Source of the DNA: an uncultured Clostridia bacterium
GTDB lineage: Bacteria; Bacillota; Clostridia; Oscillospirales; Acutalibacteraceae
NCBI GenBank assembly: GCA_947625785.1
Contig: CANQPS010000005.1
Span: forward strand, 84,758 to 148,757
Direction: 5' to 3'
DNA: 64,000 nucleotides
The position numbers and the translations under genes are program-made. The notes beneath the pieces were generated by a model. The model was not told the DNA's origin. It saw nothing but the letters and a program-made list of their open reading frames with translations, and searched no databases. This document shows, piece by piece, positions 47,271-53,816 of this stretch (positions are counted from its first letter, which is position 1; every line of letters starts with the position of its first letter).

Positions 47271-47879
47271 TTAGTATGATATGGAGGTTTTAATTATAGA
47301 TATCAAAAGGTAAAGTCCACATAATAATAATGTAAAATTATAATTAAAATTACATAATATATAAAAACCTGATATAAATAAAATAATAATTATTATAATT
47401 GAAGTAATATACAGAACTTTTGCGGCAATATGTTCATTAAATATATGACAGATTATTATATTTAATGTTCTGCCGCCGTCAAGGTCTTCCGATGGCAGCA
47501 TATTAAATATCGCTAATAATAAATTTACTAATCCAAAAATTTGTATATTATTGTTTTTATAAAAATTATAATATATAATATATGATATTCCGAAGATAAA
47601 TAAATTAACTGCTATTCCGGAAATGTTTATTGATATATCTTGAAAATATGTTCTATGTTTATTGCTTTCAACTATTGCTATATCCAAAAGCCTTAATTTT
47701 ATTTCTTTTGGCGGGACGCCACATAAATTCATAGTTATTATATGACCTAATTCGTGCAATAATGCTGCGGATATACCTATTAAAAAAGTATAGGTGTTAT
47801 CAAAATATATCAATAACACCATTACGCTTATAAGCGGAAAAGAAACAGATATTTTGCAAGTACCAATATAAAACTGCAT
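47271..47879 (-). CDS. M50 site-2 protease, SpoIVFB-like
   Basis: This 202-residue polytopic metalloprotease has HELGH at residues 42-46, placed like the site of SpoIVFB, and the third metal ligand in NMLPSEDLDGGRTLN near residue 130. About six membrane helices cover the protein. SpoIVFB cleaves the pro-sequence of sigma-K in the mother cell during sporulation. The protein here ends where the cytoplasmic CBS domain of the Bacillus enzyme would begin, so it is a minimal form. It is encoded three genes downstream of sigK on the same strand, which supports this role, but the assignment is inferred and other M50 proteases are similar. Confidence 0.82.
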   Translation of the reverse strand: MQFYIGTCKISVSFPLISVMVLLIYFDNTYTFLIGISAALLHELGHIITMNLCGVPPKEIKLRLLDIAIVESNKHRTYFQDISINISGIAVNLFIFGISYIIYYNFYKNNNIQIFGLVNLLLAIFNMLPSEDLDGGRTLNIIICHIFNEHIAAKVLYITSIIIIIILFISGFYILCNFNYNFTLLLCGLYLLISIIKTSISY

Positions 47880-47899
47880 ATTTTATCCCTTTATTGACA

Positions 47900-49090
47900 T
47901 TATTCGGAAAAACTCTCCAAAACATCAGAAACATATTTCGAGGCTTTAAGTGCCTCACTGCAATAAATAGGCATACTTTTTTTAAGATGATTTTTTATTT
48001 TGTTAAAATTCATAACGAGAAATTTCATAGCATTTATAAGAGTTTCGTCATCAGACAAATCTTGTGGATTTATAAGATATCCATTTGTTGTACCGAAAAT
48101 ATCGTGAACTATTCCTTTTATTGAAATACTATCGCCAATAGCAACGCTTGGAACACAACAAGAATATGCAGATATTTCAGCACCTAAATTTGAACCAATA
48201 AACATTGTACATCTTGAAATAAATCCCTTTAATTCTGAACAGGTGCAGTCGTCTATAAATACAACTCTGTCTTTTTCAGGGATATCTTTATATAACATTT
48301 TTAATAAGGTAACATCATCATTTTCTATATTTATTGAATACGGTATTAATGCAACCTGCATTGAAGTATTTTGAATTATAAAGTCAATTAATTTCTTAAC
48401 ACATTTAATTGTATTTTTAAGTTGTTCGTCCGTTGTTGCCAAATTACAGCTAATATTTATACCAATAGTTTTATCTTTGTCAAATCCTTTTGGTAATGTC
48501 AGCATTTCAGTTTTCAAAGTGAATGTTGGGTCAGGACAGAATTTGAGATTAGCTTTAATTCCTGCATTTAACAATGCTTTATAGGTTTCGGTTTCTCTTG
48601 CTGTAATCAAAGAATAATTTTTTAAGTCTTTAATTATACTTTGATTTTCTAAAAGCGCAGGATTTATCGAACAGCCCCATAAAACTGTCTTAATAGATTT
48701 TAAGTTAAAAAAGTTATTGAATTGGGCAAGCGTATCCGAAAATCCTTCGTAACAATAATTATCACCGCCAACAGATATAGCTATATCGACATTTGACATT
48801 TTATCGATATCTTCTGCGGAGAATGGTAAGGGCAGACTGATTTTTTTTAACAATTTCTGTTTTGTGATATATTTGAGATAGTCCATAGAAGAATACTTTG
48901 GAACTATCGGCTCAAATATATTATCGGATAATTCGTCTATGCCATAGGATAAATCTTGTTCCTTATTAGCTGACATAATAAATAATTCTTCTTTTTTAAC
49001 ATCAAGAATATTAGCGGTAGCTCTAATAATAGCCTCTTGGTTATGGTCTGAACTTCCGTTATGTGCATAAAGTAAGTAATCGCTGAACAT
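47900..49090 (-). CDS. csaB: Polysaccharide pyruvyl transferase family protein (CsaB-like)
   Basis: This 396-residue protein of the polysaccharide pyruvyl transferase family would add pyruvate ketal to a surface glycan, with a GT-B-like fold. Recognisable parts are YAHNGSSDHNQEAIIRATA at the N-terminus, DIAISVGGDNYCYE, VLWGCSINPALL, LITARETETYKALLNAGI and CTMFIGSNLGAEISAYSCC with IGDS. CsaB-type enzymes in Firmicutes modify cell wall polymers that hold S-layer or spore surface proteins. The start is ATG 49090 with GGGGG ahead; the TTG at 49108 lies inside that site. Neighbouring sporulation genes suggest a spore envelope role, but this is inference. Confidence 0.82.
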   Translation of the reverse strand: MFSDYLLYAHNGSSDHNQEAIIRATANILDVKKEELFIMSANKEQDLSYGIDELSDNIFEPIVPKYSSMDYLKYITKQKLLKKISLPLPFSAEDIDKMSNVDIAISVGGDNYCYEGFSDTLAQFNNFFNLKSIKTVLWGCSINPALLENQSIIKDLKNYSLITARETETYKALLNAGIKANLKFCPDPTFTLKTEMLTLPKGFDKDKTIGINISCNLATTDEQLKNTIKCVKKLIDFIIQNTSMQVALIPYSINIENDDVTLLKMLYKDIPEKDRVVFIDDCTCSELKGFISRCTMFIGSNLGAEISAYSCCVPSVAIGDSISIKGIVHDIFGTTNGYLINPQDLSDDETLINAMKFLVMNFNKIKNHLKKSMPIYCSEALKASKYVSDVLESFSE

Positions 49091-49108
49091 TTTAAATGTA
49101 TCCCCCAA

Positions 49109-49636
49109 TTAATTTCGTCTTTTTCTATTTATAATAAAAGCAATAAATAATAGCATAATAATAATTCCGCTTAAAGTACCCAAAAAATCTAACAATACAT
49201 CTGATACAAGAGCTGTTCTGCCATCAGAAAATATTTGTATTGTTTCATCACAAACAGGAATGAATAATCCTATAAAAAGTATCTTAAATATATGTTTAGA
49301 AATATTATTTGTATAGATGTAGAATGTCAATGTCAAAAATATTCCTAATATAAAAAATTCACAAAAATGTCCTAATTTTCGTATAAAATATTCTGATATA
49401 TTTATCTGCGGACATAACCCAACTAACCATTCTAAAACACGCATACTTTTACCTGATGATTTAACACCGTTTTGTATAGAATTAGAAAATATAAATAAAA
49501 TAATAAGAGCTAAAATTATCGTAAAAATAACTTTTTTAGCTGTTATATTTTTGAAAAAAGAGGTTTTGTTACTAATATTTTTGCGAGTACTTTTTTTATG
49601 ATTATTGATTTTATGATTATTAGTTTTTATTGCCAT
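49109..49636 (-). CDS. VanZ-like family membrane protein
   Basis: This 175-residue protein has a basic N-terminus and four or five membrane helices. The VanZ-like core shows SMRVLEWLVGLCPQ, IRKLGHFCEFFILG and CDETIQIFSDGRTALVSDV, the family's conserved Lys/His/Glu and Asp/Glu/Arg positions. VanZ proteins give low-level teicoplanin resistance in some enterococci, but most genomic copies have no known role. The start is ATG 49636 after GGAG; the longer frame to 49693 adds an unlikely leader. It lies between csaB and sigK on the same strand. Confidence 0.82.
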   Translation of the reverse strand: MAIKTNNHKINNHKKSTRKNISNKTSFFKNITAKKVIFTIILALIILFIFSNSIQNGVKSSGKSMRVLEWLVGLCPQINISEYFIRKLGHFCEFFILGIFLTLTFYIYTNNISKHIFKILFIGLFIPVCDETIQIFSDGRTALVSDVLLDFLGTLSGIIIMLLFIAFIINRKRRN

Positions 49637-49743
49637 AAAAATGAACTCCAAATTTAAATAATTAACTACTATATAATTATATATAATATACAATCGTATG
49701 TCAAGAAATGACAGCTTTTTGATTATAGGAAACGATTTTTAAT

Positions 49744-50439
49744 TTATAAATTTGATTTTTTATCAAATTTTTTGCGTAAAAATATTAGTGCTTTTTTTTC
49801 TATTCGTGATACATATGAGCGTGAAATATTTAATTTATTTGCAACTTCTCGTTGAGTCATAGGTTCATAGTTGCCCAGACCATATCTTAATTCTAAAATT
49901 AATCTTTCTCTTGCCGGTAATTCTTTCATAAATCCCGTAAGTTTTTCACTATTTATTTTAACCTCAATATCTGTTATAAAGTTGTCGTCTATTGACATTA
50001 TATCAATAAGAGATAAAGGATTTCCGTCTTTATCAGCGTCTATTGTTTCATTGAGGGATATATCTTGGAGAGATTTTTTATTATTACGAAAATACATAAG
50101 TATTTCATTTTCTATACATCTTGACGCATAACTTGATAACTTTATATTTTTGCTTTCGTCAAATGTATTAATAGCCTTTATAAGTCCTATTGTCCCTATT
50201 GAAACAAGGTCATCTTGGTCTACATTACTTGAATAATATTTTTTAACAATGTGTGCGACTAATCTTAAATTATGTTCTACGAGTTTATTTTTGGCTGATA
50301 AGTCGCCGTTTTTAAATTTTGCAAGATATTCATTTTCCTCCTTTGGAGATAGTGGTTTCGGGAATGAATTTGTTCTTGTAATATGTAATATCAAAAACAT
50401 AAAACAACTTGATAATACTTGAAATAAAGCCTGTAACAT
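49744..50439 (-). CDS. sigK: RNA polymerase sporulation sigma factor K precursor
   Basis: Sigma-K drives late mother-cell genes for the spore coat and mother-cell lysis. The 231-residue protein has a hydrophobic N-terminal pro-sequence (MLQALFQVLSSCFMFLILHI) before NSFPKPLSPKEENEYL, in register with Bacillus pro-sigma-K, so proteolytic activation is expected. Region 2 includes EHNLRLVAHIVKKY and DLVSIGTIGLIKAI; region 4.2 ends TQREVANKLNISRSYVSRIE. The reading frame is continuous; there is no skin element inside it. AGGTGGG precedes the ATG. cotJA runs divergently from 50581. Confidence 0.93.
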   Translation of the reverse strand: MLQALFQVLSSCFMFLILHITRTNSFPKPLSPKEENEYLAKFKNGDLSAKNKLVEHNLRLVAHIVKKYYSSNVDQDDLVSIGTIGLIKAINTFDESKNIKLSSYASRCIENEILMYFRNNKKSLQDISLNETIDADKDGNPLSLIDIMSIDDNFITDIEVKINSEKLTGFMKELPARERLILELRYGLGNYEPMTQREVANKLNISRSYVSRIEKKALIFLRKKFDKKSNL

Positions 50440-50580
50440 TTATTATCCCACCTTATTTAGCCTTTTGTATATGTATATTCTTGATAAATTAATTTTTTGC
50501 AAGTCCATAAAATTGAGAACAAGTATATATTTTCAGGCATATTATATAGTACAAGTATGTGAAAGGAGAGGAGTATATTT

Positions 50581-50787
50581 ATGATGATTGGTAATGACAT
50601 TTTAAAGTCCAAATTAATGGAATACGGCATATCACCTTTACCGGAAAATCCTGTTAATGCAATGGCATATGTTCCTTATCAGGATAATAATGAAATGTAC
50701 AGTGCTGAACAAGGTATAGTTTGTGGTACGATGTTTCCTATATTGAACAAGCCTTTTTTGGCCGGAAAGTGGGGTAAAAATGTATGA
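50581..50787 (+). CDS. cotJA: Spore coat-associated protein CotJA
   Basis: This 68-residue protein resembles CotJA, first gene of the cotJABC operon, which in Bacillus is made in the mother cell under sigma-E and needed to load CotJC into the coat. Features are the short Pro-rich C-terminal half AYVPYQDNNEMYSAEQGIVC and the PILNKPFLAG end. A strong GGAGAGGAG lies before two consecutive ATG codons. The stop overlaps the start of cotJB. It is divergent from sigK, with 141 bases between the start codons. Confidence 0.88.
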   Translation: MMIGNDILKSKLMEYGISPLPENPVNAMAYVPYQDNNEMYSAEQGIVCGTMFPILNKPFLAGKWGKNV

Positions 50788-51035
50788 CCGAGAGGGAAAG
50801 ATTATTAAGAAGAATTGCAGCCTGTGATTTTGCGGTTGTGGAACTTCATATATATTTGGATACCCACCCAAATGACCAAGCCGCTATGGCTAAATTGGAC
50901 GAGTATCTGGCTAAAAGTAATGCTTTAAGAAATGAATTTATACAAAATTTTGGAGCTATAAGGGCTTCTGATACAAATGCTTGGGATTGGATTTCAAATC
51001 CTTGGCCTTGGGATAATACAGAGGAGGGTGTTTGA
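50784..51035 (+). CDS. cotJB: Spore coat protein CotJB
   Basis: This 83-residue protein matches CotJB: ERERLLRRIAACDFAVVELH, followed by YLDTHPNDQAAMAKLDEYLA and the Trp-rich end WDWISNPWPWDNTEEGV. In Bacillus CotJB is part of the CotJ complex of the inner coat, together with the manganese-catalase-like CotJC. It overlaps cotJA by four bases (ATGA). A strong GAGGAGGG site inside its 3' end serves the next start codon, that of the broken cotJC. Confidence 0.92.
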   Translation: MTERERLLRRIAACDFAVVELHIYLDTHPNDQAAMAKLDEYLAKSNALRNEFIQNFGAIRASDTNAWDWISNPWPWDNTEEGV

Positions 51036-51037
51036 TT

Positions 51038-51064
51038 ATGTGGGTTTACGAAAAAAAATTATAG
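51038..51064 (+). pseudogene. cotJC: cotJC, truncated after eight codons
   Basis: ATG 51038 opens a frame reading MWVYEKKL and then TAG. Normal CotJC, a manganese-catalase-like coat protein of about 190 residues, starts MWVYEKKLQYPV or similar, so the match is exact up to residue 8 and ends there. A strong GAGGAGGG ribosome binding site (51021-51028) precedes it, as for a working gene. The remaining part is not present anywhere to the right in this window on either strand. The break coincides with the end of a serine recombinase gene (51086), which points to insertion of an element at this codon. Confidence 0.85.
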
Positions 51065-51085
51065 TATTTCATTTGTACATTTAAG

Positions 51086-52552
51086 CTATAAAAAATAAAT
51101 ATCTAAATGCAAGTCATTTTTATATTTATTTTTGCACATTCTTATATTTTTATAGTAATCAACTCGTTTTATAACAGACATAAGCATATAATTTTTATCT
51201 TTTGGTATTGCATTATTAAAACTTGCTATTATATATTCAAACCATAATACAGCCTCATTTGGTAATATATTATGACTTTCTTTTTTTAATTCAAGTTCTT
51301 TAAGTTCTTTTTCAAGATTTTCTTTTTGCTGGGATAAAATTTTATGGCGTTCTAAATATGTTTCTATGGTATAAACATCAGTTTCTAAAAGTGTATGTAA
51401 TTTATTTTGTTGTTTTTTTAATTTATTTAACGCAGAATTTATTGTTTCAATTTTTTTATTTATTTGATTGTTATAAGCTTCAATTTTATTATTTTTGCTG
51501 TCTGAATATAGATATTTATTTAATTCTAATAGCCTGAAAGATATTGAAGATAATAATATATCATCAATACAATTTATCGGGGAGGCTACTGTTTTTCCCT
51601 TGCATTGATTATATCTGCATAACATATAACCGTTATTTGTAGGTCGCCGTTTCATTTGATGACCACAATTTCCGCAAAATAATATATTATGATAATAGTT
51701 GGTCATTTCGATTTTGGGGGTTAGGTTTGCCAACGGTCGAGATTTCATATTATTTTGTGCAAGTTCCCATTGTTCAGGTGATATGATTGCCTTGTGCAGT
51801 CCATCGCAAATTATTATTCCATTTTTATCTTTCCATCGTATTTTACCTGCATATATGGGATTTGTAAGTATTTTTCTTATACTTGCTTTTTCCCATAAAG
51901 CACTCTTTTGAGGTGATATTTGTAAGCTATTTAGTTCAGTTGCTATCGTTCCCGCTCCTTTACCGGATAGATATAAATTATATATTTTTTGTACGGTTTC
52001 TGCCTCATTTGGTATTATTTCGAGTGTATGTATTTTAGGTTCGGGGTGAATTTTTCTATATCCATACGGTGCGTTGGTATATATATAATTTCCTTCTTTT
52101 ACAGATGCTATTCTTCCGGACTGCATTCGGCGTTTAATTGTCTTATATTCTCGTCTTGACATAAATAATGAAAATTCAAAGTATTCTTCGTCAAATTCAT
52201 TGTTTGGATCGTAAGTTTTTGTTGGAGTAATAATCTTTGTATTTGATGATTTAAACGCTTGTGCTACTATGCCTTGGTCTATTGTATCTCCTCTTGCGAG
52301 CCGTTCTATTTCCATTACAAGTACACCGATATATTTATTATCCGTTATATCTTGAAGCAGTTTTTGCATTTGCGGTCGTGATGAGATGCTGTCACCGCTA
52401 ACGATTTCGTGGTATATTTGCGTAATTGTTAAATTATGTTTTTTTGCGATTTCTAATAATATGTTCTTATGTCGGGTAAGTGTTTCTCCTTCACCACGCT
52501 GTTCTGCCTCAGTATCGGCTCTTGATTTTCTGAGATATATTGCATAAGACAA
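51086..52552 (-). CDS. Large serine site-specific recombinase, SpoIVCA/skin type
   Basis: This 488-residue recombinase would catalyse integration and excision. The resolvase domain begins SYAIYLRKSRADTEAEQRGE with the nucleophile Ser10, and includes VLVMEIERLARGDTIDQGIV and FEFSLFMSRREYKTIKRRMQ. The recombinase domain (about 160-280) has APYGYRKIHPE and IRKILTNPIYAGKIRW. A zinc ribbon (FCGNCGHQMKRRPT, CRYNQC) and a long coiled coil (about 355-440) follow. The layout and wording of the N-terminus are like skin-element and phage recombinases. The gene's 3' end lies 22 bases from the broken cotJC, so it is the end gene of an element. Confidence 0.95.
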   Translation of the reverse strand: MSYAIYLRKSRADTEAEQRGEGETLTRHKNILLEIAKKHNLTITQIYHEIVSGDSISSRPQMQKLLQDITDNKYIGVLVMEIERLARGDTIDQGIVAQAFKSSNTKIITPTKTYDPNNEFDEEYFEFSLFMSRREYKTIKRRMQSGRIASVKEGNYIYTNAPYGYRKIHPEPKIHTLEIIPNEAETVQKIYNLYLSGKGAGTIATELNSLQISPQKSALWEKASIRKILTNPIYAGKIRWKDKNGIIICDGLHKAIISPEQWELAQNNMKSRPLANLTPKIEMTNYYHNILFCGNCGHQMKRRPTNNGYMLCRYNQCKGKTVASPINCIDDILLSSISFRLLELNKYLYSDSKNNKIEAYNNQINKKIETINSALNKLKKQQNKLHTLLETDVYTIETYLERHKILSQQKENLEKELKELELKKESHNILPNEAVLWFEYIIASFNNAIPKDKNYMLMSVIKRVDYYKNIRMCKNKYKNDLHLDIYFL

Positions 52553-52679
52553 TAAAAATCATTCCTTTCTTGCTTATAAAGAGTTATTTATAATATATAT
52601 TAATATTTTTGTAAATTTAACAATTATTAATACAATTTACAAGTTCTATTCAGCATATAGATGAAATGAGGTGATTTAT

Positions 52680-52940
52680 ATGCAAAATGAAAATTTTAAA
52701 AATATATCTTATGAAAAGCAAATATTAAATTATGAAATTTTAAATGAAAAAACAGATGAAAATAGAAATTGTAAAATAGTTGATATAAGAATTTATTCGG
52801 GAACTACGGCAAGACTTTTTATTCCAATACATACCATAGAAGAAGAAACTAAAATCGGCGAAGAAATTACAAGGGCTGTATTTAAGATGTGTTTTCCAAA
52901 TGAGGATTGGTCAGATACCAAACTTCATATATTAATTTGA
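52680..52940 (+). CDS. Small protein divergent from the recombinase, unknown
   Basis: This 86-residue acidic protein (MQNENFKNISYEKQILNYE at the start, then a core VDIRIYSGTTARLFIPIHT and the end FPNEDWSDTKLHILI) has no membrane segment and I do not recognise its family. The start is ATG 52680, with GAGGTGA ahead. It is transcribed divergently from the recombinase gene, 127 bases away, and lies just before the BceAB operon. Small genes in this position can encode excision directionality factors; no sequence evidence here proves that. The gap 52553-52679 is AT-rich and presumably holds both promoters. Confidence 0.6.
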   Translation: MQNENFKNISYEKQILNYEILNEKTDENRNCKIVDIRIYSGTTARLFIPIHTIEEETKIGEEITRAVFKMCFPNEDWSDTKLHILI

Positions 52941-52944
52941 TTTG

Positions 52945-52978
52945 TGACAAAAATGTAAGAAAAAAATAAAAAATGTAA
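52945..52978 (+). promoter_or_regulatory. BceR-like operator
   Basis: TGACA-AAAA-TGTAA (52945-52958) fits the TNACA-N4-TGTAA box bound by BceR-type regulators. A second TGTAA half-site lies at 52974-52978, exactly 20 bases (two helical turns) further. Both are upstream of the bceA promoter. Confidence 0.7.
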
Positions 52979-52988
52979 GTAAATTGAA

Positions 52989-53017
52989 TTGTTTATATTT
53001 CCGGTTTACTTTATAAT
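52989..53017 (+). promoter_or_regulatory. Probable promoter of the BceAB-type operon
   Basis: TTGTTT (52989-52994), a 17-base spacer and TATAAT (53012-53017). The -35 element is weak, as expected for an activator-dependent promoter. Confidence 0.6.
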
Positions 53018-53048
53018 TAATATACAATATTTATTAGGAAGGATTGAT

Positions 53049-53816
53049 ATGGTGAGCATATTAGAAGTAAATGATGTTAAGAAAATTTATACAACACGCT
53101 TTGGCGGAAATAAAGTTGAAGCCCTTAAAAGTGTGTCGTTTGTAGTGGAGAAAGGTGAATATGTTGCTATTATGGGTGAGTCCGGTTCAGGTAAAACTAC
53201 ACTCTTGAATATATTAGCATCATTGGATAAGCCTACAAGCGGTATTATAAAATTAGATGGCAAAAGCCTATCCGATATTAAAGAAAAAAATATTTCGGAA
53301 TTTAGACGAGATAATCTGGGATTTGTATTTCAGGACTTTAATCTGCTTGATACCTTTTCGATAGAGGATAATATATATTTGCCTTTGGTTTTGGCAGGAA
53401 AAACTTATTCTGAAATGAATAGTAGATTAATACCCATTGCCGAACATTTAGGTATAATTGATATTTTGAAAAAGTATCCTTATGAAGTATCGGGCGGTCA
53501 AAAGCAAAGGGCAGCGGTTGCACGAGCCTTAATCACAAATCCGAAATTAGTTTTAGCAGACGAACCAACAGGTGCTTTGGATTCAAAGTCAACAGATGAA
53601 TTACTGCATTTATTTAATGAGATAAATCAAAAGGGTCAGACTATTTTAATGGTTACCCATTCGGTAAAAGCAGCAAGTCACGCTAACAGAGTCTTATTTA
53701 TTAAAGATGGTGAAGTATTCAATCAGATTTATAGAGGAGATAAGTCAAGAGAAATATTTTATCAAAATATTTCAGATACTTTAACCGTATTGGTGACGGG
53801 CGGTGGTATAAAATGA
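53049..53816 (+). CDS. BceA-type ABC transporter ATP-binding protein
   Basis: This 255-residue ATPase has Walker A in IMGESGSGKTTLLNIL (near 40-55), the ABC signature YEVSGGQKQRAAVARAL and Walker B ending LADEPTGALDS. It starts with a VSILEVNDVKKIY-type N-terminus of the MacB/BceA group. The C-terminal tail GEVFNQIYRGDKSREIFYQN is typical of the BceA branch, which exports or dislodges antimicrobial peptides bound to lipid II cycle intermediates. The start is ATG 53049 after AGGAAGGA. It overlaps the permease gene by four bases (ATGA). Confidence 0.92.
   Translation: MVSILEVNDVKKIYTTRFGGNKVEALKSVSFVVEKGEYVAIMGESGSGKTTLLNILASLDKPTSGIIKLDGKSLSDIKEKNISEFRRDNLGFVFQDFNLLDTFSIEDNIYLPLVLAGKTYSEMNSRLIPIAEHLGIIDILKKYPYEVSGGQKQRAAVARALITNPKLVLADEPTGALDSKSTDELLHLFNEINQKGQTILMVTHSVKAASHANRVLFIKDGEVFNQIYRGDKSREIFYQNISDTLTVLVTGGGIK

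Noticed and set aside
49744..50439. sigK interrupted by a skin element
   Set aside because: The reading frame is continuous from the pro-sequence to region 4. The recombinase gene lies outside it, at cotJC.
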